Below, piece after piece: positions 52,673-61,548 of a DNA stretch of 64,000 bases. Below the pieces are notes generated by a model. It worked only from the letters and a program-made list of their open reading frames with translations, was not told the DNA's origin and did no database searches. Position 1 is the stretch's first letter. Each line of letters begins with the position of its first letter. This DNA is from Ramlibacter algicola (GTDB lineage: Bacteria; Pseudomonadota; Gammaproteobacteria; Burkholderiales; Burkholderiaceae_C): contig NZ_JAEDAO010000001.1 in assembly GCF_016641735.1 (NCBI RefSeq), positions 3,534,001 to 3,598,000 of the forward strand, read 5' to 3'. Made by a program: the position numbers and the translations under genes.

Positions 52673-53097
52673 GGGGCCGGGGCGCCGAGCGCCGTGCGCA
52701 CCTCGTCGGGGATGCGCACGCCGCGCAATGCGCTGCCCGGGCCGGACTCGTACTGGCACCACACGCGCGACTCGCTGCCGCGCGCGAGCAGGCGCTCCTC
52801 GCCGGGCAGCACCACTTCGTGGCTCACGGTGAACGAGCTGCGGCCCCAGCGCGAGACGTGCGAGCGCACCTCGCATTCGTCGCCGAAGGTGGGCGAGCTG
52901 AGGAACTCGCATTGCGAGTCGACCAGCGGCAGCGTGAATTGCTCGGCCCGCATGCGCGCCGCCGGAAAGCCGGCCTGCGCGACGAGCGCCCAGGTGGCCG
53001 CATCCATCCAGCGGTAATACGTGGGGTAGTAGATGATGCCGGCGGGGTCGCAGTCACCCCATGCCAGCGTGCGGTGCAAGCGGCCCGTGGTCGCCAT
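52669..53097 (-). CDS. Hotdog-fold acyl-CoA thioesterase (4HBT/YbgC type)
   Basis: This 142-residue hotdog-fold protein has the 4-hydroxybenzoyl-CoA thioesterase motif DCDPAGIIYYPTYYRWMD at ~residues 15-32, where the Asp is the likely catalytic residue. FGDECEVRSHVSRWGRSSFTV follows. It probably hydrolyses an acyl- or aroyl-CoA; the substrate is unknown. The ATG at 53097 is 17 nt after the BLUF gene, and its stop overlaps the DUF429 start. Confidence 0.88.
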   Translation of the reverse strand: MATTGRLHRTLAWGDCDPAGIIYYPTYYRWMDAATWALVAQAGFPAARMRAEQFTLPLVDSQCEFLSSPTFGDECEVRSHVSRWGRSSFTVSHEVVLPGEERLLARGSESRVWCQYESGPGSALRGVRIPDEVRTALGAPAP

Positions 53098-53114
53098 GGC
53101 GGAAGCGTGCGGGC

Positions 53115-53537
53115 TCAGGCCCGGCCGCAGATCGACGCGGAGGCCATCAGGTCCTCCAGCAGCGCGAGCGACACCTTGCCGGAGACGGCGTACGGGTCGA
53201 GTTCGGCCTTCTCGGAGTACTTCAGCAGGATCGAGTGGTTGACCTTGCCCAGGTTCACCTGCCCCATCGACCAGCCGCCGAAGCGGCGCTCGAAGATCTC
53301 CTCGTAGTGCAGCAGCGCGACGTCCTTGTGCCGCGCATCCTTCTGGATGTGGCCGAACAGGTCCGACACCTGCATGCGCCCGCCCTCGATGGCCTGCAGG
53401 AACACGCCGCCGCCGTAGCAGAGGATCCCCGTGATGCCGGTCGCCGGGTTGTGCTGCCGCGACTGCGACAGGATCGACTCGACGGCGGCGGGGCTGCTGT
53501 CGACGGCGCGGCTGCAGTAGAGGAGGCGCACCAGCAT
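53115..53537 (-). CDS. BLUF-domain blue-light photoreceptor
   Basis: This 140-residue stand-alone BLUF protein senses blue light through bound FAD. The hallmark residues are all present with spacing equal to PixD: Tyr7 (LLYCS), Asn30 (HNPATGITGIL), Gln48 (FLQAIEG), Trp89 and Met91 (GWSMG). The ~45-residue C-terminal part is helical (AVSGKVSLALLEDLMASASI) and has no output domain, so it likely signals by protein contact. The ATG at 53537 lies 2 nt after the folE stop; the longer frame overlaps folE and is rejected. Partner proteins are unknown. Confidence 0.93.
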   Translation of the reverse strand: MLVRLLYCSRAVDSSPAAVESILSQSRQHNPATGITGILCYGGGVFLQAIEGGRMQVSDLFGHIQKDARHKDVALLHYEEIFERRFGGWSMGQVNLGKVNHSILLKYSEKAELDPYAVSGKVSLALLEDLMASASICGRA

Positions 53538-53539
53538 GG

Positions 53540-54271
53540 TCAGTATCCGTTCCTCTTCGGGATCAGCGCGAGGAATTCGCGGCGCAGCGCGGGGTCCTTC
53601 AGGAACACGCCGCGCATGACCGAGTTGATCATCTTGCTGTCCATGTCCTTCACACCGCGCCAGGCCATGCAATAGTGGCTCGCTTCCATCACGAGCGCCA
53701 GGCCATCGGGCTGCGTCTTTTCCATGATGAGGTCGGCCAGCTGCACCACGGCCTCTTCCTGGATCTGCGGGCGGCCCATCACCCAGTCGGCCAGCCGCGC
53801 GTACTTGGACAGGCCGATCACGTTGGTGTGCTCGTTGGGCATGACGCCGATCCACAGCTTGCCGATGACGGGGCAGAAATGGTGGCTGCACGCCGACCGC
53901 ACCGTGATCGGGCCGACGATCATCAGCTCGTTCAGGTGCTCGGCGTTGGGGAACTCTGTGATGCTGGGACCACGCGAATAGCGGCCCTTGAACACCTCGT
54001 TGACGTACATCTTCGCGACGCGGCGCGCGGTGTTGGCCGTGTTGTGGTCGCTGGCCGTGTCGATCACCATGCTGTCGAGCACGCCCTGCATCTTCTGCTC
54101 GACCTCGTCCAGCAAGGCCTCCATCTCGCCCGGCTCGATGTAGTCGGCGATGTTGTCGTTGGCGTGGAAGCGCTGGCGGGCGGCCAGCAGCCGCTCGCGG
54201 ATCTTGACCGACACGGGCGTGCCTTCATCGGCCGCGGGCGCCAGCGGGGTCGGGTCGGCTTTCATGAGCAT
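53540..54271 (-). CDS. folE: GTP cyclohydrolase I
   Basis: This 243-residue enzyme makes dihydroneopterin triphosphate from GTP, the first step of folate and pterin synthesis. Zinc and active-site residues appear in RSACSHHFCPVIGKLWIGVMPNEHTNVIGLSKYARLADWVMGRPQIQEE and in ALVMEASHYCMAWRGVKD. The start at 54271 (MLMKADPT) or 54265 is not separated by a clear ribosome site. The BLUF gene follows 2 nt after its stop. nudB, the next pathway phosphatase, lies at 59075 in the same strand orientation. Confidence 0.95.
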   Translation of the reverse strand: MLMKADPTPLAPAADEGTPVSVKIRERLLAARQRFHANDNIADYIEPGEMEALLDEVEQKMQGVLDSMVIDTASDHNTANTARRVAKMYVNEVFKGRYSRGPSITEFPNAEHLNELMIVGPITVRSACSHHFCPVIGKLWIGVMPNEHTNVIGLSKYARLADWVMGRPQIQEEAVVQLADLIMEKTQPDGLALVMEASHYCMAWRGVKDMDSKMINSVMRGVFLKDPALRREFLALIPKRNGY

Positions 54272-54349
54272 GGGAGATCGTAGCAAATGGGGGTGGAACC
54301 GGGATGGACGCCGCGGGAATGGCCCGCGTTCCCGACGGTGGACGGGAAG

Positions 54350-56095
54350 CTAGCGCTCGCCCAGCAGCTGTTCCAGCTCCGCCAGCGTGTCCGCCTCGTG
54401 CAGCGGCTTGTCGTGCCGGATGCGCAGCATGCGTGGGAACCGCACGGCAATGCCGCTGCGGTGGCGCGAACTGCGGTTGATGCCCTCGAACCCGAGCTCG
54501 AACACCAGCGAGGGCCTGACGCTGCGCACGGGCCCGAACTTCTCGATCGTCGTCCGCCGGATCAAGGCATCGACCTGCCGGAATTCCTCGTCGGTCAGGC
54601 CCGAGTACGCCTTGGCGAACGGCACCAGCTGCAGCGCCCCGGGCACGGGCGGCTCCTTGCCGGCGATCGCTTCGAGCACCGCGTCGGCCTCGGCCTTGCT
54701 CCCGGGGCGCCGGTTCCACACCGCGAACGTGTAGTCCGTGTAGACCGACGCGCGACGCCCGTGGCCGGCTTGCGCATAGATCAACACGCAGTCGACCGAC
54801 ATCGGGTCGATCTTCCACTTCCACCACAGGCCGTCGGCCTTGGTGCGGCCGGTGCCATACGCCGCATCGAGCCGCTTGAGCATGAAGCCTTCGACCCCGA
54901 GCTCGCGCGATCGCTCGCGGCGCCTGGCGAGGTCCAGCCAGGAGCTCGCCGTCTCGACCGGCGACAGCTGGATGCGTGACTCCGCGAGCAGCGCTTCCAG
55001 CCGCTCGCGGCGTTCGCGCTGCGTGACCGCCCGCAGGTCGCGGCCTTCCAGCTCCAGCAGGTCGTAGGCGAGGAAGGTGACGGGCGCGTCGGCGAGGATC
55101 TTCCTGCCCAGCGTCTTGCGCCCGATGCGCTGCTGCAGCAGCGCGAACGGGGCCGGACGGCCGCGCAGCGCGGGATGCAAAGGGTGCGTCTCCTCGCCCT
55201 CCCCGGGCTCGCACCAGACGAGGATCTCGCCGTCCAGCACGGTGCCGTCCGGTAGCGGCTGCGCGAGCGCCACGATCTCGGGGAAGCGCTCGGTCACCAG
55301 TTCCTCGCCGCGCGACCACACCCACACGCGGCCGCCGCGCTTGACGACCTGGCCGCGGATGCCGTCGAACTTCCACTCGACCTGCCAGTCCGCGATCGGG
55401 CCGAGCCGCGGCGCGAAGGCTTCCGCCGTGCCATCCAGTTGGTGCGCGAGGAAGAATGGATAGGGCTGGCCCTCGTCGACGCGCTCCGCCTCCGCGCCCT
55501 CCTCCACCTGCACCACCAGCGCCGCATAGCGCTCCGCCGACGGCATCACCTTGCCGTCGGTGTAGCCCATCATCCGCTGCGCGATGCGCTTGGCGTCGAT
55601 GCCGGTGTGCGCCGCCAGCGCGCGCTGCACCAGCAGCTTGCTCACGCCGACGCGGAAGCCGCCGCCCACCAGCTTCGTCAGCAGGAAGCGGCCCTGGTCG
55701 TCGAGCTCGCGCCACCAGGCGCGCACGCGCTCCGCGATCTCCTCGGGCGGCAGGCCGCGCAGCGGCAGCAGGCGGTCTTCGACCCAGCTCGCAAGCCCCA
55801 CGTTGCTGGTCTCCGAAGCGCGCGGCAGCACGTGCGCGATGGTCTCGGCAAGGTCGCCCACGGCCTGGTAGCACTCGTCGAACAGCCAGGGCTCGATGCC
55901 GGCCTCCTCGCAGGCGAGCTGCGCGAGGATGCCCATGTTCATCACCTGCCGCGGCTTGCCGCCGGCGAGGAAATAGACGGCCCAGGCCGCATCCGCGGGA
56001 CTGGCGGCGGCGAAGTATCGCTGCAGCGCATCCACCTTCGCATTGGTCGAAGTCGTCGCGTCCAGCTCGGTGAAGAGTTGCGAGAACTGCTTCAT
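54350..56095 (-). CDS. ATP-dependent DNA ligase of the ligase-associated DNA damage response cluster
   Basis: This 581-residue single-subunit ATP-dependent ligase has an N-terminal DNA-binding domain (~1-200) and the nucleotidyl transferase motif I KFDGIRG with Lys242. Then come VWSRGEELV, DGEILVW (motif III), FLAYDLLELEG, EGFMLKRLDAAYGTGRTKADGLWWKWK (motifs IV-V), and the OB domain. It seals nicks alongside the exonuclease and Lhr-like helicase. The ATG at 56095 overlaps the exonuclease stop by 4 nt (ATGA). The essential NAD-dependent LigA is not in this window. Confidence 0.94.
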   Translation of the reverse strand: MKQFSQLFTELDATTSTNAKVDALQRYFAAASPADAAWAVYFLAGGKPRQVMNMGILAQLACEEAGIEPWLFDECYQAVGDLAETIAHVLPRASETSNVGLASWVEDRLLPLRGLPPEEIAERVRAWWRELDDQGRFLLTKLVGGGFRVGVSKLLVQRALAAHTGIDAKRIAQRMMGYTDGKVMPSAERYAALVVQVEEGAEAERVDEGQPYPFFLAHQLDGTAEAFAPRLGPIADWQVEWKFDGIRGQVVKRGGRVWVWSRGEELVTERFPEIVALAQPLPDGTVLDGEILVWCEPGEGEETHPLHPALRGRPAPFALLQQRIGRKTLGRKILADAPVTFLAYDLLELEGRDLRAVTQRERRERLEALLAESRIQLSPVETASSWLDLARRRERSRELGVEGFMLKRLDAAYGTGRTKADGLWWKWKIDPMSVDCVLIYAQAGHGRRASVYTDYTFAVWNRRPGSKAEADAVLEAIAGKEPPVPGALQLVPFAKAYSGLTDEEFRQVDALIRRTTIEKFGPVRSVRPSLVFELGFEGINRSSRHRSGIAVRFPRMLRIRHDKPLHEADTLAELEQLLGER

Positions 56096-57120
56096 GCCGC
56101 GGGCTCGGGGGCGGCGTCGGCTTCCACGACGTCGTCGCCGTACTCCGTGTCGAAGCCCTCGGCTTCCAGGCCTTGCTCCTGCAGGTAGCGCACCATCACC
56201 GGGATGCTGCCGTGCGTGACGATCACGCGCTGCGCGCCGGTGGCACCGATCGCGGACAGCAGCCCGGGCCAGTCGGCGTGGTCGCTCACGACGAAGCCGC
56301 GGTCGTAGCCGCCGCGGCGTCGCGCGCCGCGCAACTGCATCCAGCCGCTCGCGAAAGCGGTGCTCGAGTCGCCGAAGCGGCGCAACCAGGTGCTCGCCAC
56401 GGCGCTGGGCGGGCACACCACCAGCGCGCGCCGCAGGTCGGCGCGATCGGGCACCTCGGTGACCATGCGGGTTTCGGGCAACGCGACGCCGGCCGCGCGA
56501 TACGCCTCGTTGAGCGGCCGCACCGCGCCGTGCACGACGATCGGCCCGATGGTCGGGTCGACACCGGCGAGAACGCGTTGCGCCTTGCCGAAGCTGTAGC
56601 AGCCGATCACGCTGGCGCGGCCCGCCTCCACGTTGCGCGCCCACCAGGCATTGATCTCCGCGAACAGGTCGGCATCGGGCCGCCAGCGGTAGATCGGCAG
56701 CCCGAACGTGGATTCGGTGATGAACACGTCGCAGCGCACCGGCTCGAACGGGTCGCACGTCGGGTCGGGCGCCACCTTGTAGTCGCCGCTGGCCACCCAC
56801 ACGCGGCCGCGGTGTTCGAGGCGCACCTGCGCCGACCCGAGCACGTGGCCGGCGGGATGCAGCGACACGCGCACGCCGTGGTGCTCCAGCGCCTCGCCGT
56901 AGGGCAGCGTCTGCAGCGTGATCTCGCCGAGCCGCGAACGCAGCACGCCTTCGGCCGGCGCGGCGGCGAGGTAGTGGCCGTGGCCGTAGCGCGCGTGGTC
57001 GGCGTGCGCGTGCGTGATGACGGCGCGCGGCACGGGCCGCCAGGGATCGATGTAGAAGTCGCCCGGCGGGCAGTACAGGCCCTCGGGCCGCTGCACGACG
57101 AGGTCGTCCGGCGCGCTCAC
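56092..57120 (-). CDS. Ligase-associated DNA damage response exonuclease (metallo-beta-lactamase/CASP type)
   Basis: This 342-residue metallo-beta-lactamase-fold nuclease has THAHADHARYGHG (HxHxDH at residues 37-42), HPAGHVLGSAQV, WVASGDYK and, near the C-terminus, FVVSDHADW and THGS. The pattern matches exonucleases encoded with ATP-dependent ligases for DNA-end processing. The GTG at 57120 overlaps the clsB stop (GTGA), and its own stop overlaps the ligase start. This chain of overlaps fixes both starts. The residues expected for two metal ions look intact. Confidence 0.9.
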   Translation of the reverse strand: MSAPDDLVVQRPEGLYCPPGDFYIDPWRPVPRAVITHAHADHARYGHGHYLAAAPAEGVLRSRLGEITLQTLPYGEALEHHGVRVSLHPAGHVLGSAQVRLEHRGRVWVASGDYKVAPDPTCDPFEPVRCDVFITESTFGLPIYRWRPDADLFAEINAWWARNVEAGRASVIGCYSFGKAQRVLAGVDPTIGPIVVHGAVRPLNEAYRAAGVALPETRMVTEVPDRADLRRALVVCPPSAVASTWLRRFGDSSTAFASGWMQLRGARRRGGYDRGFVVSDHADWPGLLSAIGATGAQRVIVTHGSIPVMVRYLQEQGLEAEGFDTEYGDDVVEADAAPEPAA

Positions 57121-58346
57121 CAGTAGGTCCTCTTGCCGTGCACGACGAGCGCCAGCCGCATGAGCGCCAGCGCGACGCCTTCTCGCAGGCGCTCGTGCCA
57201 GGGCCGCTGCGCATACAGCGCCGCGTCCATGGCGCCGCCCTCCTGCGCCACGGCGAGCAGCAGGCGCTCGCGCAGGCGCTGGGCGAAGTCCTCGTCCTCG
57301 ATGACGACGTTGGCCTCGCGCGCCAGAAGCAGGCTCAGCGGGTCGATGTTCGACGATCCGACCGTGGCCCAGCGCCCGTCGACCACGGCGACCTTCGCGT
57401 GCAGGAAGCTGGGCGAGTACTCGTGGATGGCGACGCCGGCGCGCAGCAGTGCGCCGTACACCGGGCGTGCCGCGTAGTACTGCAGGAAGTATTCGTAGCG
57501 GCCCTGCAGCAGCAGCACGACGCGCACGCCCCGGCTCGCCGCCTCGACCAGGGCTCGCCGCATGCGGTGGCCCGGCGCGAAGTACGCGTTCGCGATGACG
57601 ACCTCTTCGCGCGCGCGGCCGATCGCGCGCAGGTAGGCGCGCTCGATGCTCGCTCGGTGGCGCAGGTTGTCGCGCAGCGCGAGCGCCGCGCGGGCGCGCT
57701 TGGTGATGTCGGGCGGGCCGACGCGCGCGGTGCGACGGCGTCCCGGCCGCGCGACCTGCTCGCGCAAGGCGGTGATCGCGTCGCGGAGGCCGCCGCGGCG
57801 CAAGTCCTGGAACGCGCGCATGCGGGACCACAGCTGCTGCATGGCGAGCCGCGCGTCCGCCACCAGTGGGCCGGTGACGCGCACCGCGAAATCGAGCCGC
57901 GGCGCCTCGAGCGCGCCGTGGTTGGGATCGTGCAGGTCGTCCAGCACGTTGATGCCGCCGCAGAACGCGACCTCGCCGTCGATCTGCACCAGCTTGCGGT
58001 GCAGGCGGCGCCAGCCACGCAGGCGCAGCAGGCCGAAGCGGCCGGGCGGCGCGAACACGCGCCACTGCACGCCGGCGGCAACCAGCCGATCGCGCCAGTC
58101 GTCCGGCACCGGGTCGCTGCCGAAGCCGTCGACCACGACACGCACGTCGAGGCCGCGGCGCGCCGCGCGCTCGAGGGCCTCGGCGACCTGCGCGCTGCTG
58201 CCGGTGAAGTCGAAGATGTAGGTTTCGAGCCAGGCCTCGCGCCGGGCGGCGTCGATCGCCGCCACCAGCGCCGGGAAGTACTCGCCGCTGCCCTCCAGCA
58301 GCGCAAGGCCGTGCCCGGTTCGCAGCGGAGGGATCGGGTTCGCCAT
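57117..58346 (-). CDS. clsB: Cardiolipin synthase B (phospholipase D family)
   Basis: This 409-residue phospholipase D superfamily enzyme has two HKD motifs: HRKLVQIDGEVAFCGGIN (His116, Lys118, Asp123) and LHAKVAVVDGRWATVGSSN at ~315-333. The length and absence of N-terminal membrane helices fit ClsB/YbhO. It makes cardiolipin from phosphatidylglycerol or phosphatidylethanolamine at the inner membrane. The EEP-family gene directly upstream (3 nt) mirrors the E. coli ybhP-ybhO pair. Its stop overlaps the exonuclease gene. Confidence 0.92.
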   Translation of the reverse strand: MANPIPPLRTGHGLALLEGSGEYFPALVAAIDAARREAWLETYIFDFTGSSAQVAEALERAARRGLDVRVVVDGFGSDPVPDDWRDRLVAAGVQWRVFAPPGRFGLLRLRGWRRLHRKLVQIDGEVAFCGGINVLDDLHDPNHGALEAPRLDFAVRVTGPLVADARLAMQQLWSRMRAFQDLRRGGLRDAITALREQVARPGRRRTARVGPPDITKRARAALALRDNLRHRASIERAYLRAIGRAREEVVIANAYFAPGHRMRRALVEAASRGVRVVLLLQGRYEYFLQYYAARPVYGALLRAGVAIHEYSPSFLHAKVAVVDGRWATVGSSNIDPLSLLLAREANVVIEDEDFAQRLRERLLLAVAQEGGAMDAALYAQRPWHERLREGVALALMRLALVVHGKRTYW

Positions 58347-58349
58347 CGG

Positions 58350-59078
58350 CTACAGCCGGAACGAGGCCACCAGGGGCAGGTGGTCGGACATCTGGCCCCA
58401 CACGCGACCGCGCGGGATCTCGATGCCCAGCGGCTTGAGCCCGCGGGCATAGACGAAGTCCAGCTGCGCGAGCGGCAGGCGCGAGGGATAGGTCGCGGCC
58501 TTCGGCTGCACATGGTCCAGGAAGCCGAGCGCCTTCAATTGGGGACGCAGCTTCGCGCCCCAGTCGTTCAGGTCGCCGCCGATCAGCACCGGCGCCGTGC
58601 GCGGCACCTCGCGCTCGATGTAGCGGCCCAGCTGTTCCACCTGCCGCACGCGGCTGGCGGCGATGAGGCCCAGGTGGAGCACGATCACGTGCACGTCGCG
58701 CCGGCCGACGCGCACCTGCACGTGCAACAGGCCGCGCTGTTCGAAGCGGTGGTCGGACATGTCCTCGTGGCCCTGCGACACCACGGGCCAGCGCGACAGC
58801 AGCGCGTTGCCGTGCTCGCCGTGCCGCGTGGTCGCGTTGGTCTGGTACACGGCGAAGTAGCCCTCGGGGCAGAGGAATTCGGCCTGCGGCAGCTCGGGCC
58901 AGCGGGTGAAGTAGCGTTCCTCGCGGCGGTGCAGCTTGCGCACTTCCTGCAGCAGCACGACGTCGGCATCGAGCTGCTCGACGGCGTGCCCGATGTTGTG
59001 GATCTCCAGCCGCCGCGCCGGCCCGATCCCCTGCACGCCCTTGTGGATGTTGTACGTGGCGACACGCAGCACGGTCAT
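58350..59078 (-). CDS. Endonuclease/exonuclease/phosphatase (EEP) family protein, YbhP-like
   Basis: This 242-residue metal-dependent hydrolase shows LRVATYNIHKGV (Asn), VLLQEVRKLHRREER (Glu), HVIVLHLGL (His), IGGDLNDWG (Asp-x-Asn) and MSDHLPLVASFRL (Asp-His), the complete EEP catalytic set. As with YbhP in E. coli, it sits directly before clsB, so a phospholipid phosphodiester substrate is possible, but DNA cannot be excluded. The ATG at 59078 overlaps the nudB stop (ATGA). Confidence 0.9.
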   Translation of the reverse strand: MTVLRVATYNIHKGVQGIGPARRLEIHNIGHAVEQLDADVVLLQEVRKLHRREERYFTRWPELPQAEFLCPEGYFAVYQTNATTRHGEHGNALLSRWPVVSQGHEDMSDHRFEQRGLLHVQVRVGRRDVHVIVLHLGLIAASRVRQVEQLGRYIEREVPRTAPVLIGGDLNDWGAKLRPQLKALGFLDHVQPKAATYPSRLPLAQLDFVYARGLKPLGIEIPRGRVWGQMSDHLPLVASFRL

Positions 59079-59536
59079 CGCGCGAATTGTGGCAAAAGCA
59101 GGATCGCTTCGGCGTTGCTCGGCGAGAAGCACGCGTCCGCCGCCTCGCGCCAGGGCAGCCACCGGAACGCCGTGTGCTCGCGTGGATCGAGCGTCACTTC
59201 GGTGCCCGCAGGCACGCACAGGCCGAACACGTGCTCGGTGTTGCGCGTCACGCCCGGCGCGTAGCGGTGCAGCCAGCGCGGGTAGATGTCGTAGACGTTC
59301 TCGATGGTCCAGTCGGCGAGTCCCGCGTGCAACGGCGTGCCGGGACGGCAGTCGATCCCCGTCTCCTCGCGCACTTCGCGGACCGCGGTGGCTTCCAATG
59401 GCTCATCCGCGCTGTCCTTGGCGCCCGTGACCGATTGCCAGTAGCCGGGTGCATCCGTGCGATTGATGAGCAGGACCTCGAGCGCAGGCGTGTGGATCAC
59501 GACCAGGACGGACTCGGGGATCTTGAAGGGCTGCAC
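59075..59536 (-). CDS. nudB: Dihydroneopterin triphosphate diphosphatase
   Basis: This 153-residue Nudix hydrolase has the box GAKDSADEPLEATAVREVREETGI at ~38-61 (GX5EX7REVREETGI, complete). The NudB-like features are the N-terminus PFKIPESVLVVIHTPALEVLLINRTDAPGYWQSVTG, and FRWLPWREA. It removes pyrophosphate from dihydroneopterin triphosphate in folate synthesis. It lies after aspS, the order common in betaproteobacteria, and its stop overlaps the EEP gene. A foldback repeat fills the gap to aspS. Confidence 0.9.
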   Translation of the reverse strand: MQPFKIPESVLVVIHTPALEVLLINRTDAPGYWQSVTGAKDSADEPLEATAVREVREETGIDCRPGTPLHAGLADWTIENVYDIYPRWLHRYAPGVTRNTEHVFGLCVPAGTEVTLDPREHTAFRWLPWREAADACFSPSNAEAILLLPQFAR

Positions 59537-59578
59537 GAGGGGAGCGTACCCCGATGCGCCGCTGCGCGGCTGGCCGGA

Positions 59579-59684
59579 CTCCGCAACGCAGAAGTCGCAA
59601 AAGGCGCGCAGAAGACGCAGAAAAATCCTTCAAAGGACTTTTCCGTGACTTCCGTGCTTCTTCTGCGACTTCTGCGTCTGGAGG
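59579..59684. repeat. Foldback intergenic repeat, family A copy 2
   Basis: This imperfect inverted repeat has arms of ~50 nt (ACGCAGAAGTCGCA...GCGCAGAAGACGCAG against CTTCTTCTGCGACTTCTGCGT) around an inner AATCCTT/AAGGACTT stem. It lies between nudB and aspS and has the same CGCAGA-unit make-up as 19755-19868. Confidence 0.75.
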
Positions 59685-59696
59685 TTGGTGTTGGCC

Positions 59697-61502
59697 TTAT
59701 TGAGCCGGCGTGGGATTGCGCAGGCGGATGTGCAGTTCGCGCAGCTGCTTTTCGTCGACCGGGCCGGGCGCTTGCGTGAGCAGGTCCTGCGCGCGCTGGG
59801 TCTTGGGGAAGGCGATGACGTCGCGCAGGCTTTCGGCGCCCGTCATCAGCATCACGAAGCGGTCCAGGCCGATCGCGATGCCGCCGTGCGGGGGCGCGCC
59901 GTACTGCAGCGCGTCCAGCAGGAAGCCGAACTTGGCCTGGGCTTCCTCGGCGCCGATCTTCAGCGCGCGGAACACCTTGCTCTGCACGTCCTCGCGGTGG
60001 ATACGCACCGACCCGCCACCGAGCTCGATGCCGTTGAGCACCGCGTCGTAGGCCTTGGCCAGGCAGCGGCCGGGGTCGGTCTCGAGCCAGTCCTCGTGGC
60101 CGTCCTTCGGGCTGGTGAACGGGTGGTGGACCGCGTTCCAGCGCTGGGCGTCGTCGTCGAACTCGAACATCGGGAAGTCGACCACCCACAGCGGCCGCCA
60201 TTCGCCTTCGATGAGGCCGTGCGTCCTGCCGAAGTCGCTGTGGCCGACCTTCACGCGCAGCGCGCCGATGGCGTCGTTGACCACCTTGGCCTTGTCGGCG
60301 CCGAAGAAGACCAGATCCCCGTCCTGGGCGCCGGTGCGCTGCAGGATCTCGGCGATGGCGCGGTCGTGCAGGTTCTTCACGATCGGCGACTGCAGGCCGT
60401 CGCGCCCCTTGGCCACTTCGTTGACCTTGACCCAGGCCAGGCCCTTGGCGCCGTAGATCTTCACGAACTCGGTGTAGCCGTCGATCTCGCCACGGCTCAT
60501 CTCGCCGCCCTTCGGCACGCGCAGGCCCACCACGCGGCCATCCTCCGCGTTCGCGGGACCGGAGAACACCTTGAAGTCGACGTCCTTCATGACGTCGGTC
60601 AGCTCCGTGAACTCCAGCTTCACGCGCAGGTCGGGCTTGTCCGAGCCGTACAGGCGCATCGCGTCGGCGTGCTGCATGACCGGGAACGCGCCGATGTCGA
60701 TGCCCAGCACGTTCTGGAACGTGCTGCGGATCATCCCCTCGAACATCGTGCGGATCTCCTCCTCCTTCATGAAGGAGGTCTCGACGTCGATCTGGGTGAA
60801 CTCGGGCTGGCGGTCGGCGCGCAGGTCCTCGTCGCGGAAGCACTTGGTGATCTGGTAGTAGCGGTCGTAGCCGGCCACCATCAGCAGCTGCTTGAACAGC
60901 TGCGGCGACTGCGGCAGCGCGAAGAACATGCCGTCGTGCACGCGGCTGGGCACCAGGTAGTCGCGCGCGCCTTCCGGGGTCGACTTGGTCAGCATCGGCG
61001 TCTCGATGTCGATGAAGCCGTTGGCGTCGAGGAACTTGCGCACCTCCATCGTCACCTTGTAGCGCAGCATCAGGTTCTTCTGCATGTACGGCCGGCGCAG
61101 GTCCAGCACGCGGTGCATCAGGCGCGTCGTCTCCGACAGGTTCTCGTCGTCCAGCTGGAACGGCGGCGTCACCGACGGGTTCAGCACCACCAGCTCGTGG
61201 CACAGCACCTCGATCTTGCCGCTGCGCAGGCTGTCGTTGGTGGTGCCTGCCGGGCGTGCGCGCACCAGGCCCTTGACCTGGACGCAGAACTCGTTGCGCA
61301 GGCCTTCGGCGGCCTTGAACATCTCCGGCCGGTCGGGGTCGCACACGACCTGGACGTACCCCTCGCGGTCGCGCAGGTCCACGAAGATCACGCCGCCGTG
61401 GTCGCGCCGGCGGTTCACCCAGCCGCAGAGCGTGACGGTCTGGCCCAGCAGCGACTCGTCGACGAGACCGCAGTAGGTGGTGCGCATGAGTTGGGAAGAC
61501 AT
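59697..61502 (-). CDS. aspS: Aspartyl-tRNA synthetase
   Basis: This 601-residue bacterial-type class II synthetase has an N-terminal OB anticodon-binding domain ([31 protein letters not shown]) and motif 2 in [24 protein letters not shown]. The bacterial GAD insertion spans ~290-425, and motif 3 is [12 protein letters not shown] near residue 535. It charges tRNA-Asp. The ATG at 61502 is used; MRTTYCG six residues later is a possible alternative. It lies in the fmdB-DUF502-aspS-nudB order. Confidence 0.97.
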   Translation of the reverse strand: MSSQLMRTTYCGLVDESLLGQTVTLCGWVNRRRDHGGVIFVDLRDREGYVQVVCDPDRPEMFKAAEGLRNEFCVQVKGLVRARPAGTTNDSLRSGKIEVLCHELVVLNPSVTPPFQLDDENLSETTRLMHRVLDLRRPYMQKNLMLRYKVTMEVRKFLDANGFIDIETPMLTKSTPEGARDYLVPSRVHDGMFFALPQSPQLFKQLLMVAGYDRYYQITKCFRDEDLRADRQPEFTQIDVETSFMKEEEIRTMFEGMIRSTFQNVLGIDIGAFPVMQHADAMRLYGSDKPDLRVKLEFTELTDVMKDVDFKVFSGPANAEDGRVVGLRVPKGGEMSRGEIDGYTEFVKIYGAKGLAWVKVNEVAKGRDGLQSPIVKNLHDRAIAEILQRTGAQDGDLVFFGADKAKVVNDAIGALRVKVGHSDFGRTHGLIEGEWRPLWVVDFPMFEFDDDAQRWNAVHHPFTSPKDGHEDWLETDPGRCLAKAYDAVLNGIELGGGSVRIHREDVQSKVFRALKIGAEEAQAKFGFLLDALQYGAPPHGGIAIGLDRFVMLMTGAESLRDVIAFPKTQRAQDLLTQAPGPVDEKQLRELHIRLRNPTPAQ

Positions 61503-61548
61503 GGGAGGACCTCGGGGGGAAAACGGCGCGCCGCGGGAAGCGGCGCGC

